From: CAVWUA01 sp963758025 | GTDB lineage: Bacteria > Planctomycetota > Planctomycetia > Isosphaerales > Isosphaeraceae | DNA: 64,000 bases | NCBI GenBank assembly: GCA_963758025.1 | Contig: CAVWUA010000009.1 | Span: 196,018 to 260,017 of the forward strand | Direction: 5' to 3' | In this document: in pieces, positions 1-9,253 of the stretch | How positions within the stretch are numbered: the first letter of the stretch is position 1 | Layout: each line of letters begins with the position of its first letter | Program-made: the position numbers and the translations under genes | The notes under the pieces: generated by a model | What the model was told of the DNA's origin: nothing | What the model saw: the letters and a program-made list of their open reading frames with translations, nothing else | Databases searched by the model: none

Positions 1-79
1 CACCAACCCGTTGCATTCCGCCGCGATTGCGCCACAATCGGGGCCTTGCCACTCCGTCCTCATCCAGGAGCAAGGTCCC

Positions 80-1991
80 ATGCCGACGTTCCGCCGTCTC
101 CTCGTGCTGATCGCGCTGGTGATTCCGTGTCCGTTGCTGGCCCAGGGGCCGAAGGTCACGCAGCGCGCGCCGCAATTTGGCGTGGTGGTCGAGACCGACG
201 TCATGATTCCGATGCGAGACGGCGTGCGACTGGCCGCCGACGTGTACCGGCCCGCGAACGGGGAGCAGCCCGCGCCGGGGAAATTCCCGACGCTCCTGAC
301 GCGAACGCCGTACAACAAGGGGAACGGGAACTCGGCCGAGGCGACGTATTATGCCGGGCGCGGTTACAACGTCGTGCTGAACGACGTGCGGGGGCGGTTC
401 GCCAGCGAGGGGGACTGGCGCATGATGGTGGACGATCCCCAGGACGGATACGACGTGGTCGAGTGGATCGCCGGCCAGGAGTGGTCCGACGGGAAAGTTG
501 GCACGTTCGGCACGAGTTATCCCGGTGGGACGCAGCACGCCCTGGCCGAGATGAACCCGCCGCACCTGACGACGATGGTGCCGATCGACGCCCTGTCCAA
601 TTGCGGCGTCTCCGGGATGCGGCATGGCGGGGCGTTCGAGCTGCGGTTCGCCAACTGGATCTTCCAGATCGGCGCACCGAACAGCCACGCCGCCTTGAAA
701 AACCCCGCCCTGCGCGAGGCTCTGGTCGAGAGCGGCCGGCGCATCCGCGAGCATCTCGACAACCTGCCGCTCGATGCCGGGCACGTCCCCCCTGCGGGTC
801 GTCCCCGCATACGAGGCGTGGCTCGTCGAGGCCCTGCGCAGCGGGCCGGAGACCGACTTCTGGAAGATCAAGGGGATGTCGGTCGTCGATCACATCGACG
901 ATTACGCCGATGTCCCCGTGCTGCACATCACCGGCTGGTACGACTCGTGGACCCGCCAGGTGACGATGAACTACGAGGCCCTCTCGAAGGCGAAGCAATC
1001 CCCCCAGCGCCTGGTGATCGGCCCCTGGGTCCACGGTTCGCAACGGTCGAACCGGGCCGGGGAGGTCGAGTTCACCGACGACGCCGGCATCGACCTGGAG
1101 GCGTTCCGCCTGCGCTGGTACGACCACTGGATGAATGGAGAGAATAACGGCGTGGCCGACGATCCGCCCGTCCTGATCTACGTCATGGGGACCGGCGACG
1201 ACCACCGCACGGCCGACGGGCGGCTCTTTCACGGCGGCTCGTGGCGGGCCGAACGGGAATGGCCCCTCCGCCGGACGACGCCGACACGCTACTTCCTGCA
1301 CACCGACGGCTCCCTCTCGACCGAGAAACCGACCGAGGAGGACAGCCACACGACATACCGCTTCGATCCGCATCATCCCGTGCCGACGATCGGCGGGAAC
1401 ATCAGCTCGAACCAGGGCTTGATGACCAATGGCGGCTACGATCAGCGCCCGCGCGACGACACCCACGCGGCCGAGAGCCGCCTGCCCCTCTCGGAACGGC
1501 CCGACGTCCTGGTCTTCCGCTCGGCGCCGCTGCCGGAGGACGTGGAAGTGACCGGCACGGTCGAGGTGACGCTCTGGGTCGCCTCGACGGCCCTCGACAC
1601 CGACTTCACCGCGAAGCTGATCGACGAGATCCCGCCGAACGCCGATTACCCTCTCGGATATGACCTGAACATCGGCGACTCGATCCTCCGCGCCCGCTAC
1701 CGGAACGGGCTGGATCGGCCGACGCTGTTGAACCCGGGGGAGGCCGTGCCGTTGACCATCCGGCTCTATCCCACGTCGAACGTGTTCAAGCGGGGGCACC
1801 GCATCCGGGTGGACGTCTCCAGCAGCAACTATCCGCGGTTCGACGTGAACCCGAACACCGGCGCGCCCCTGGGCACGTCGCGCCGGAAGATCTCGGCGGA
1901 TAACACGGTCTTCCACGACACCGAGCACCCGTCGCACGTCGTGTTGCCGGTAATCCACACGAGCCGGTCAACAGCGACAACATCCCCTTGA
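80..1991 (+). CDS. CocE/NonD-family hydrolase (X-Pro dipeptidyl-peptidase S15-like), one frameshift
   Basis: Probable secreted alpha/beta-hydrolase of the CocE/S15 family, which acts on acyl or peptide-like bonds; the substrate cannot be told. The ATG at 80 begins a signal peptide (hydrophobic LLVLIALVIPCPLLA). The nucleophile motif GTSYPGG places the serine near residue 146. The second half has the family's HITGWYDSW and GPWVHG motifs and a C-terminal beta-sandwich (VFRSAPL, SSNYPRFDVNPNTG). The reading frame breaks near 780: the first frame runs out after NLPLDAG and the protein continues in the next frame with TSPLRVVPAYEAW. Removing one G from the GGG run at about 780-782 joins them into about 636 residues, normal for the family. 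Sequencing error is more likely than inactivation, because both halves are well conserved. Confidence 0.85.
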
Positions 1992-2078
1992 CGGTCCGGC
2001 CGTCCGGCGGTACTTTATGATGCAAAGGAAATTCGCCACGAAGGCCGGGGGCCGACCCGGGCGTTGAGGACGCATCCC

Positions 2079-2690
2079 ATGGAGCTGCACGAGGCGCTCT
2101 CGCAGATCGAGGAGATCCGCTGGCAGATGGCGCGGACGCAGGTGTTCCGCGGCTATCGGGCGGCTCCCGTGGCAATGTCGGGGGTCCTCGCCGTCGCGGC
2201 GGCCGGGGCGCAGCGTCTGTTGATCGTCGACCCGTCGCAGCAGATCGGGGTGTATCTGACGCTCTGGGTTGGCGCGGCGGTGCTCAGCGCGGTGGCGGCC
2301 GGGGCGGCCATGGTCATGCGCGGTCGCGGCTACGCCCCTTCCCGACGGCGGATCACCTGGCTGGCGGTCGAGCAGTTCATCCCTTGCCTGGTCGCGGGCG
2401 GTTTGGTCACGGCGGTGATCGTCCTGTGCGCGCCGGAGGGCCTGTGGGTACTCCCGGGGCTCTGGCAAGTCCTGTTCAGCCTGGGCGTTTTCGCGTCGTG
2501 CCGTCTCTTGCCGAGAGCGACGTTCGGCGTGGCGGTCTTTTACCTGGCGTCGGGCGTCACCTGCCTGGCCCTGGCCCGGGGACCACACACGCTGGCCCCC
2601 TGGGCGATGGGCGTGCCCTTCGGCGTTGGGCAGCTTCTGGCCGCGGCCGTGCTCTACTGGACCCTGGAGCGCCACGATGTCAACGCATGA
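2079..2690 (+). CDS. Polytopic membrane protein paired with a winged-helix regulator
   Basis: Inner-membrane protein of about 203 residues with roughly six hydrophobic segments. After a short soluble N-terminus (MELHEALSQIEEIRWQMARTQ) come helices such as MSGVLAVAAAGAQRLLIV, YLTLWVGAAVLSAVAAGAAM and FIPCLVAGGLVTAVIVLC. A TTG lies five codons upstream in frame, but the ATG at 2079 opens the conserved-looking N-terminus. The 3' end overlaps the next gene's start by 14 bases, so the two are translationally coupled. Small membrane proteins of this type next to a one-domain winged-helix regulator recur in planctomycetes; the regulator probably controls this pair. No catalytic motif was recognised, so the function is unknown. 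Confidence 0.8.
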   Translation: MELHEALSQIEEIRWQMARTQVFRGYRAAPVAMSGVLAVAAAGAQRLLIVDPSQQIGVYLTLWVGAAVLSAVAAGAAMVMRGRGYAPSRRRITWLAVEQFIPCLVAGGLVTAVIVLCAPEGLWVLPGLWQVLFSLGVFASCRLLPRATFGVAVFYLASGVTCLALARGPHTLAPWAMGVPFGVGQLLAAAVLYWTLERHDVNA

Positions 2691-3102
2691 ACCCAGCCAA
2701 GGAGATCGGTCCGCCGGCCGCTACGCCTACGACGGCCTCGAACGGATCATCCACGAGAAGGCCCGCCTGGGCATCATGACCTCGCTGGCCACCCACCCCG
2801 AGGGCCTGATCTTCGCCGACCTGAAGGACCTCTGCGCCCTGACCGACGGCAACCTCAGCCGGCACCTCCAGGCCCTGCACGATGAGGGCCTGGTCGAGAT
2901 CTGGAAAGGAACCCAGCGCAACCGTCCCCAGACGCTCTGCCGCCTCACGACCGAAGGCCGCCGCCGCTTCCTCCATTACATCAGCGAGCTGGAACACGTC
3001 GTCTCCGACGCGATGGCCGCCGCCCGCGCCCAGACCCAGGCCTCCTCTCAGGAAACCAAACCCGGTCGCGGCGGCGTGACGGAAGGCTGGTCCCTGGCCT
3101 GA
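2677..3102 (+). CDS. Winged-helix transcriptional regulator (HTH_27/MarR-ArsR-like)
   Basis: DNA-binding protein of about 141 residues. The core is one winged helix: an N-terminal helix (LERIIHEKARLGIMTSLA), a helix-turn-helix with the recognition region LTDGNLSRHLQALHDEGL, and a wing (RPQTLCRLTTEGRRRF) followed by a dimerisation helix (FLHYISELEHVV). This order matches stand-alone winged-helix regulators of the PF13601 type. The ATG at 2677 lies inside the end of the preceding membrane-protein gene (overlap 14 bases), which indicates one operon; the regulator may autoregulate it. No ligand-binding domain is present, and no metal-binding cysteine pair is evident. Confidence 0.85.
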   Translation: MSTHEPSQGDRSAGRYAYDGLERIIHEKARLGIMTSLATHPEGLIFADLKDLCALTDGNLSRHLQALHDEGLVEIWKGTQRNRPQTLCRLTTEGRRRFLHYISELEHVVSDAMAAARAQTQASSQETKPGRGGVTEGWSLA

Positions 3103-3124
3103 ACCCCAACCGATCAGGATGACC

Positions 3125-3190
3125 TCCACACCAGATAATTTCTCTATTTTTGCATAATAACTTTGCAATACAAAGCAAAAGGAGTCTGAC
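3125..3190 (+). promoter_or_regulatory. AT-rich promoter region and Shine-Dalgarno of ispH
   Basis: A short AT-rich stretch (about 3132-3178) in GC-rich surroundings precedes ispH. It contains a -10-like CATAAT and ends in the ribosome binding site AAAAGGAG about 7 bases before the ATG at 3192. No -35 box could be assigned with confidence. Confidence 0.4.
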
Positions 3191-3191
3191 G

Positions 3192-4067
3192 ATGCAGGTT
3201 ATCCGCGCGGAGGCGTTGGGAATGTGTTTCGGCGTTCGGGACGCCCTGACCGTGCTGGATCAGGTCGCGGAGCCTTCCCGGGTGACGGTTCACGGCGAGC
3301 TGGTCCACAACGAGGTCGTGCAGGAGCGGATTCGCTCGCGAGGCTTCGCGACGGTGGAGGAAGACCAGCGTGGCGGCGTGCCGGCGACGCCCGAGGTGCT
3401 CATCACGGCGCACGGGATCAGCGACACGGAGCGCGCCCGGCTGGAAGCGTCGGGAAAGATCCTGCGGGACACGACCTGCCCGCTCGTGCAGCGCGCCCAC
3501 CGCGCCGCGCTCGCCTTGCAGCGGCAAGGGTACTTCGTCGTCGTGATCGGCCGCCGGGGTCACGTCGAGGTGCGGGGGATCGTCGAGGACCTGGAAAGCT
3601 ACGTCGTGGTGCAAAGCCCTGAGGAAGTCGTCGCCTATCCGCACGACCGCCTGGGGGTGATCTGCCAGACGACTGCCACCGAGCGGAACGTCCGCACCGT
3701 GCGCGAAGCCCTGGCCGCGCGCAACCCCCAGGCCCAGGAAATCCGCTTCGTCGATACGGTCTGCCGCCCGACGAAACTGCGTCAGCGTGCCCTGGAACGG
3801 CTGCTCGACCAGGTAGATGCGATGGTGGTCGTCGGCGGTCAGAACTCCAACAACACGCGAGAACTCGCCACCCGCTGTCGGGAGCGTGGCATCCCGGCCT
3901 ATCACGTTCAAGGGCCGGACGATCTGGACCCCTCCTGGTTCGACGGCTGTGATATCCTCGGCCTCTCGGCCGGCACCTCGACCCTCGACGAGACGATCGA
4001 CGCGGTTCACCAGGCCCTCGTCCGCATCCGGCCCCGGAAAAGGTGTCGGGAACCAATTCATAATTGA
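3192..4067 (+). CDS. ispH: 4-hydroxy-3-methylbut-2-enyl diphosphate reductase (IspH/LytB)
   Basis: Last enzyme of the MEP isoprenoid pathway: a cytoplasmic [4Fe-4S] enzyme that reduces HMBPP to IPP and DMAPP. All three cluster cysteines are visible: Cys12 (ALGMCFGVRDA), Cys96 (RDTTCPLVQ) and Cys191 (DTVCRPTKLRQ). Family motifs VHGELVHN, ITAHGIS and GGQNSNNTREL are also present. At 291 residues it is a little shorter than the usual 300-320. The start at 3192 is supported by AAAAGGAG; an in-frame upstream ATG at 3150 lies before this site and is less likely. A hairpin followed by a T run overlaps the stop codon, so the gene is probably a single-gene transcript. It is one of the few genes here without a frame break. 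Confidence 0.95.
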   Translation: MQVIRAEALGMCFGVRDALTVLDQVAEPSRVTVHGELVHNEVVQERIRSRGFATVEEDQRGGVPATPEVLITAHGISDTERARLEASGKILRDTTCPLVQRAHRAALALQRQGYFVVVIGRRGHVEVRGIVEDLESYVVVQSPEEVVAYPHDRLGVICQTTATERNVRTVREALAARNPQAQEIRFVDTVCRPTKLRQRALERLLDQVDAMVVVGGQNSNNTRELATRCRERGIPAYHVQGPDDLDPSWFDGCDILGLSAGTSTLDETIDAVHQALVRIRPRKRCREPIHN

Positions 4068-4086
4068 TCGGCTCCCGACGCTTTTT
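4045..4086 (+). terminator. Rho-independent terminator after ispH
   Basis: GTCGGGA at 4045-4051 pairs with TCCCGAC at 4073-4079, followed by GC and five T residues at 4082-4086. It overlaps the ispH stop codon and separates ispH from the convergent sigma-factor gene. A second palindrome (GCCCTGAT/ATCAGGGC, 4095-4116) follows at the 3' end of that gene. Confidence 0.7.
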
Positions 4087-4101
4087 CTCGGATCGCCCTG
4101 A

Positions 4102-6401
4102 TTAAGGCATCAGGGCTTGATCGACTTCCCAGGCGACACTGGCTTTCTCGGCGAGGCCACGGGACAATCCGTGCAATGCCGAGGCGCGTGCTCGTGGCGA
4201 GTTCAGAGTAGCGATCCAATTCAAGGCCGCGTGCACTTCGCCGACCCGAGCTTGGGCCTCCGCGATCGTGGCGTTGGCTTCTCCTTGCTGAAGCGGATTG
4301 TCGATCGTCTCCGCGAGTTGCCTTGCGTCTTCGTAGTGTCCCAGCGCGGCCTTCATGCGGACCACCTCGAGGGTGTCGGCATCCGGGCTACGCCGTTCCG
4401 CAAATGCGCGGGCCTTATCCACGATCTGTCGCGCTTCCTCCTCCTTGCCCGATCCTCGTAACGCACGGGCGATGTGAGACAGGATCTCGACCGCCCGCGC
4501 GGCGTACCGATCATGATCGAGTATGGTGGCGACTTGAAGCGCTCCCTCAAGATCACCGGCGCCAATCAGTGTCTCCGCGATCCAGACGCGGATTTCGGGG
4601 GGAAGAGTCGCGTTCATGTTGAGAGCTTGATGTAGGGTTCTCACCGCCGCTTCCTTGTCACCAGCCCGGACCTGAGCGTCCGCGATGTGGGGAAGCACGC
4701 GGGCTCGTTCCGCCTCCTCCAAACGGAAATCCTCGACCGTTCGTAACGCCTCGTCGATCCCGCCCCGGTGCGCTTGAGCCAGAGCGATTTCCGCACCGAT
4801 GCCTCGGGGAATCTCTCGGTTCGATTTGGCAAGCTCGGAGAGCCTTTCAAGCCCCTCCGCTCCCGCCGTCCCCAGGTCGGATCGGGCCGCGAAGGCGACG
4901 TAGGCCAGTTGCCCGAGGAGTCGCCCCGGATCGCGATTCGCCGGAATGTCCGGAGGAGGACGGAGGACCAATCGCACGGCCCCATCAAAATCGCCCGCGC
5001 GAGCCATGGCATAGGCCAGATGTCTCAAGGCATCCGCCCGCTCGTTCACCGGCGCCTTACGAATCACCTCGCGAAGGCTCTGTAACGTGGATGTCACTCC
5101 CTCGCGGTCGTCCAGGATCGCCTGCGCAGAGGCGAGGTTCGACAGGGCCATCGCCTTGCGAGACATCTCCGCGATCTCCGCGACTTCCGTCATCGCCCGT
5201 TGCAGCGTGGCTCTCGCGGATTTCTGGCTCCCGAGCCGCGCTTGAGCCCGACCGATTCGCGCCAGTACACCGGCTCGTTCGAATGCAGGTTCGAGGCTTG
5301 CAACGGCTATCGAGGCTCGTTCCAGAGTTCTGGCGGCGGCGTCTTTGTCTCCCAGGGCGGCCTGCAAGGCTCCCAGACGGAGCAACAGGTAAGGCTTCGA
5401 TTCCCACTCAGGCTGTTCGGTGAATCGGGTTCGTTCGATGAACGCGACGAGTTCGTTGACCGTCTGCTGGGAATCGGTTTCCGGACGGTTCTGGTCCACG
5501 GACGCTCCCACGCGTCCACCAGCCGTTTTCTCCTGCCGAGGACCGGCGAGCACGAGCACGGCCGGGACGGCCAGCGTCAGAGCGCCGACCATCAACGCCG
5601 CCACGGCGGTCTTCAACGTCAAGAACTTTCCTCCCTCGTTCGCCAGCGCAACGACCGTCGGCGAGACCACGCCCGGAACGGCGGCGCAGAGCACGGCGAT
5701 GCGGGACGTGGACTGAATCAGCGCTGTGGGAACCGCCGCCGCAGCCTCCGCGCCGACGACCGCCCCGAGCAACCCGACCGCCGGAGCCAGGCCACGACGT
5801 TCGAGGCGGACACGCAAGCGTTGACGCCCGCGTGCCAGTCGGCTTTTGACCGTTCCCACCGGACAGTTCAACCGGGTCGCCGTTTCCTCGCAGCTCAATC
5901 CTTCGAGGTGGCAAAGCACCACCGGTTCCCGGTATCGTCCCGGCAGCCGCGCGATCTCATCGTGAAGCACCGTTGCCCAATCGTTCCCGAACTCCTGCTC
6001 GACGGCCTCGTCCCGACCCGCGGCGGCCTGTTGCTCGTGCCGCCGCCTCCGGAACGCGGCGGTCCGAGCCACCGCGCAGACGCGGAGCGTCACTCCATAG
6101 AGCCAACTGGCGACCGAGTCACGGGAGCGGATGGTGGCAGCTTTTCGCGCCAGGACCAGGAAGACCGCCTGGAAGGCGTCCTGGGCATCCGGTTCGTGCC
6201 GAAGCATCCGCCGACAGAGCGCAGGACCATCGGAGCGTGGCGCCTGACGAGGGCGGCGAACGCCAACTCAGCGACGGCCTCATCGTGTGTGCTGAACCGA
6301 TCGAGCAGTTGACCATCGCTCTGGCTTCCGAGCGTCCCCACGGAAAAGAGGGTGCAGATCGGATCGACGGATGATTGGTAGCGTTCGGTCGGCACGGGCA
6401 T
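4102..6401 (-). CDS. ECF-type sigma-70 factor with transmembrane segment and long TPR-like tail, one frameshift
   Basis: Transcription initiation factor of the extended ECF kind common in planctomycetes. The N-terminus holds sigma-2 (FAALVRRHAPMVL, then RRMLRHEPDAQDAFQAVFLV) and sigma-4 (RYREPVVLCHLEGLSCEETA with the HTH CPVGTVKSRLARGRQRL). Next come a hydrophobic helix (LKTAVAALMVGALTLAVPAV, near residue 255) and about 450 residues of alanine-rich TPR-like helical repeats. The tail probably senses or tethers the factor at the membrane. The ATG at 6399-6401 has the strong site GGAGGGAGG directly before it. The frame breaks near 6220, between sigma-2 helix 1 and the RRML segment; adding one base restores VLRSCRRML. 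Corrected length is about 766 residues. It is divergent from the sialidase-like gene. Confidence 0.85.
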
Positions 6402-6537
6402 CCTCCCTCCAGATCGATTGTCTCTGAAGGAGTAGTATCGTGGCGAGCGCGATCGGTTCCAGAATTCTCCTCGAGATGACCGGAAATGAAAAAGGTTCCT
6501 GGCACCTTTCATCAGGCACGATCCATTGGGTCATTGC

Positions 6538-6600
6538 GATCGGTCCTCCTCGCGCGATAGAGTGTGAGCCGGTGACGAATTGAGCCGGAGGAGACCGATC
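6538..6600 (+). promoter_or_regulatory. Possible leader hairpin covering the Shine-Dalgarno of the sialidase-like gene
   Basis: GATCGGTCCTCC at 6538-6549 can pair with GGAGGAGACCGATC at 6587-6600, leaving a two-base bulge. The 3' arm contains the ribosome binding site GGAGGAG, and the ATG of the next gene follows at 6602. If the transcript starts upstream of 6538 the site would be sequestered. A regulatory role is inference only. Confidence 0.4.
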
Positions 6601-6601
6601 G

Positions 6602-7729
6602 ATGAAGGTGCTGCGAGGGTTCCAGGGGGTAGTCGTCGGGGCAATGCTGGCGTTGATGGCGGGGGCCGAGCCGCAACGTGAGCCGGTGCCGGTTGGCTCG
6701 CCAGCGGGCAGCGACCGCGAGGCGAAGCAGCCGCAGGCGGCCGTTGATGCCCAGGGGCGGGTGTTCGTCGCGTATGGAACGGGGAACACGATCCGCGTCG
6801 CGGTCTCAAACGACGGCGGCCGGAGCTTTGACGCGCCCGTGACGGTTGGCCAGCTCCCCTCACTGGCCCTGGGGATGCGCCGGGGGCCGAGGATCGCCGC
6901 GACGGAGGATGCGGTGGTCGTCACCGCGATTGAAAAAGGGGAGGATGCGAACCTGTTCGCCTGGCGCTCGACCGACGCCGGCCGGACCTGGACCGGGCCG
7001 ACGCGGCTCAACAGCGTGGACGGTTCCGCGAGGGAAGGGCTGCACGGCATGGCCACCGCGCCGGATGGCCAGGTCTTCTGCACGTGGCTTGACCTGCGGC
7101 ACGGCCGGATGGAAATCTACGGCATCCTCTCGCGCGACGGCGGCGCGTCGTGGGAAGACAACCGCCTGGTCTATCGTTCGCCCGAGCGGGCTGTCTGCAC
7201 GTGCTGTCACCCCTCGGCCGCGTTTGGGCCGGAGGGGGCGCTGTATGTCATGTGGCGGAACGACCTGCTCGGCAACCGCGACATGTACGTCAGCCGCTCC
7301 AACGACGGCGGCACGACCTTCGGCCCGGCGGTCAAGCTGGGGCAGGGGACGTGGACCTTCAACGCCTGCCCGATGGACGGCGGCTCGATCGCGGTCGGGC
7401 CGGGGGGCGAGGTCGAGACCGTCTGGATGCGCGACGGCCGCATGTTCGCCGCCGCGCCCGGTGAGACCGAGCGACTGCTCGGCCTGGGACGCCAGGGGTG
7501 GGGGGCGATCGGCCCCAAGGGGCTTTACGCCGCATGGCTGGTTCAACGGCCCGGCAAGCTGATGGTCCAGCGCCCCGGTCAGAAGCGGGGGACGGCACTG
7601 GCCGAGGCGGCGAACGACCCGGTCGTTGCCGCCGGGCCGAACGGTCAAGGACCGGTGGTCGTCGTCTGGGAGCAGACGGACCCGCCGGCCATCCTGGCGT
7701 CTCGGCTGGACCAGGCCAGCAGCGATTGA
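6602..7729 (+). CDS. Secreted sialidase-fold (BNR/Asp-box) protein
   Basis: Exported beta-propeller protein of 375 residues. A signal peptide (MKVLRGFQGVVVGAMLALMAGAEP) is followed by at least four Asp-box motifs: SNDGGRSF, STDAGRTW, SRDGGASW and SNDGGTTF. These mark the six-bladed sialidase fold. The cysteine-rich CTCCHPS between the third and fourth boxes is distinctive and could bind metal or form disulfides. The catalytic Arg triad and Tyr of true sialidases cannot be assigned, so hydrolase activity is not claimed; many family members only bind glycans. The start at 6602 has GGAGGAG eight bases upstream, within a potential hairpin. The gene is intact and divergent from the large ECF sigma factor. 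Confidence 0.85.
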   Translation: MKVLRGFQGVVVGAMLALMAGAEPQREPVPVGSPAGSDREAKQPQAAVDAQGRVFVAYGTGNTIRVAVSNDGGRSFDAPVTVGQLPSLALGMRRGPRIAATEDAVVVTAIEKGEDANLFAWRSTDAGRTWTGPTRLNSVDGSAREGLHGMATAPDGQVFCTWLDLRHGRMEIYGILSRDGGASWEDNRLVYRSPERAVCTCCHPSAAFGPEGALYVMWRNDLLGNRDMYVSRSNDGGTTFGPAVKLGQGTWTFNACPMDGGSIAVGPGGEVETVWMRDGRMFAAAPGETERLLGLGRQGWGAIGPKGLYAAWLVQRPGKLMVQRPGQKRGTALAEAANDPVVAAGPNGQGPVVVVWEQTDPPAILASRLDQASSD

Positions 7730-7769
7730 ACCGGCTCGGCGCGAGCAATCACCCTTTTTGAGAGATGGC

Positions 7770-8072
7770 ATGTCACGCCTCGTACCGATCGACCATCCCG
7801 AGGTCGCCCCGTTTCCGATCTCGACCCGCCTGCGCAACCAGATCGTTTACTTCGCCAGCATGCCCGGCACGGAGGGGGTCCCGGAACTCGGTGAGAAGGA
7901 ATTCTTCATCGCCGAGGCCGACGTGGCCCGCTGGCTCGACGACGGCATCCTGCACGTCGTCTCCCCTCTGGATACGGCCAACATGACCGAGGTGGAGCTG
8001 AGCGACGAGCAGGAAGCACTGCTCTCCTGGCTTCAGTCCCACCATATCCAGCACGTGCGCCTGGACGTGTAA
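7770..8072 (+). CDS. Small conserved-looking protein of unknown function
   Basis: Soluble acidic protein of 100 residues starting MSRLVPIDHPEVAPFP and ending SHHIQHVRLDV. It has no signal peptide, no membrane segment and no recognised domain. The ATG at 7770 lies 40 bases after the sialidase-like gene, so the two may share a transcript. The amino-acid composition (balanced, with mixed helices such as EADVARWLDDGILHVVSPL) looks like a real protein and codon use fits the neighbours. I do not recognise the family. Confidence 0.65.
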   Translation: MSRLVPIDHPEVAPFPISTRLRNQIVYFASMPGTEGVPELGEKEFFIAEADVARWLDDGILHVVSPLDTANMTEVELSDEQEALLSWLQSHHIQHVRLDV

Positions 8073-8117
8073 CCGCCGTCCCTCGGCGCTGCCCCTGCCT
8101 ATCGACGGCGGCCCCTC

Positions 8118-8158
8118 TCGATTCTCGTTTCCAGGCGCGGCGCGGGAACGAGAATCGA
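8118..8158. repeat. REP-like hairpin
   Basis: Inverted repeat TCGATTCTCGTTTCC / GGGAACGAGAATCGA around a GC-rich loop, in the gap between the small protein gene and the pilin genes. There is no T run, so it looks more like a REP-type palindrome than a terminator. The rest of 8073-8310 shows no gene. Confidence 0.5.
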
Positions 8159-8466
8159 TCCTCCCTCCGCGCGGCATTCCTCCCATCCGATGACCATTCT
8201 TGATGGTTTCCAGGCCCCGTTCTCACGGGGAATCGGGCGACGTGCCGCGCTCGTCGGATGTTGTAAAAAGGAATCGGCGGAAAATTTGACAGCGTTTTGT
8301 GACGTGAACTAGTCTTCCCTCAGAACGGAGCCACACGAGCGGAAGATTGAGTACGGAAGACTCCCTTCCGACCTTCTGTTCAGGCCACGTTGGAACAGCC
8401 CGGACCTTCTCGCCGAACGCGTGGGGCGAGGCTGTTGTGTGCTTCCTTTACGAGGAGATGGATTCG

Positions 8467-8649
8467 ATGAAGACTCTCGCAACGCGGGTTCGTCGGTTTC
8501 TGGTCAGCGAGGATGGCCCCACGGCGGTCGAGTACGCGGTCATGCTCGCCTTGATTCTGGTGGCGTGCATCACGATCGTCGCGACCCTGGGCACGAGCAT
8601 CAGCTCGACCTTCAACCAGGTCAACACCAACATGACTCCCACGAGCTAA
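8467..8649 (+). CDS. flp: Flp-type pilin, copy 1
   Basis: Major-pilin-type subunit of the Tad pilus, 60 residues. The basic leader MKTLATRVRRFLVSEDG is followed by the Flp processing site G/PTAVEY, in which the prepilin peptidase cuts after Gly and the Glu-Tyr pair is conserved, then by the hydrophobic helix VMLALILVACITIVATLG. GAGGAG at 8452-8457 fits a start at 8467 (spacing 9) better than the ATG at 8458 that it abuts. The protein is exported, cleaved by the TadV peptidase encoded downstream and assembled in the inner membrane. A paralogue follows 300 bases later. Confidence 0.9.
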   Translation: MKTLATRVRRFLVSEDGPTAVEYAVMLALILVACITIVATLGTSISSTFNQVNTNMTPTS

Positions 8650-8958
8650 ATCACTCCGGCTGGAGAGGTTCTCGGTTGCCTGAATCGGTGGCCACTGGCA
8701 CCCAAAGCCGCTCTGGGCAAACGAGAACCGCTCTCAGGGACGAGGCCAACGGATGAGGCGAGACGAGCCGGGAGATTTGTCGTCCGCGTGAACCACGACC
8801 TGGGATTCCCTCGAAACGGAGCCACACGGGCGGAAGACAGAACAACGCAGGCGTCTTTCCAGCTTCCGCTCGGGACATCTGGGTAACGGCCCGAGCCTGT
8901 TTGTCTGAGCCCGTTGGGGAAGGTTGTTGTCTGCTTCTCGATGAGGAGGAATATTCCC

Positions 8959-9150
8959 ATGAAGTCTTTGGCTTCGCGCGTTCGTCGGCTTCTGTTCGGC
9001 GAGGATGGCCCCACGGCGGTCGAGTACGCGATCATGCTCGCGCTGATCCTGTTGGGCTGCTTCACGATCGTCGGGGCCCTGGGCACGAGCGTCAGCTCGG
9101 GTTTCAATCAAGTGAGCACTGATTTGAGCAGCGCCGGAACAACACCCTGA
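8959..9150 (+). CDS. flp: Flp-type pilin, copy 2
   Basis: Second Tad pilus subunit, 63 residues, clearly paralogous to the preceding pilin. The leader MKSLASRVRRLLFGEDG is followed by the same G/PTAVEY processing site and the helix IMLALILLGCFTIVGALG. It differs mainly in the C-terminal tail (STDLSSAGTTP against NTNMTPTS), the part expected to be surface exposed. GAGGAGG at 8943-8949 supports the ATG at 8959. A strong terminator directly follows, so the two pilins can be transcribed far more than the assembly genes. Confidence 0.9.
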   Translation: MKSLASRVRRLLFGEDGPTAVEYAIMLALILLGCFTIVGALGTSVSSGFNQVSTDLSSAGTTP

Positions 9151-9179
9151 TCCGCCGCGCCGCCGAGCAACATCCGGAG

Positions 9180-9215
9180 CACGGCGGTGAACGCACTCAC
9201 CGCCGTGTCCTTTTT
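9180..9215 (+). terminator. Rho-independent terminator between pilin and assembly genes
   Basis: CACGGCGGTGA (9180-9190) pairs perfectly with TCACCGCCGTG (9197-9207) across a six-base loop, and TCC plus five T residues follow. Its position after the second pilin and before tadV suggests that pilin transcripts end here and that only read-through or a separate promoter expresses the machinery genes. Confidence 0.85.
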
Positions 9216-9253
9216 GCGCTGAGAGAGAATGGATTATTCAAGGATTCGCATCA

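Larger units (their letters stand above)
8313..9150 (+). repeat. Tandem duplication of pilin gene plus its leader
   Basis: Two copies of a roughly 490-base unit. Copy 1 begins near 8313 and copy 2 near 8805. Each starts with a shared CGGAGCCACACG.GCGGAAGA block, continues with similar leader sequence (GTTGTTGT.TGCTTC just before the start region) and ends in a Flp pilin gene. Divergence between the copies is moderate, so the duplication is not recent. Conservation of about 150 bases of untranslated leader suggests a promoter or leader function kept in both. Confidence 0.65.

Noticed and set aside
201..1958. Minus-strand frame of 585 codons opposite the CocE-type gene
   Set aside because: Low-complexity Arg/Ala/Val-rich translation antisense to a conserved hydrolase; a common artefact in high-GC DNA.
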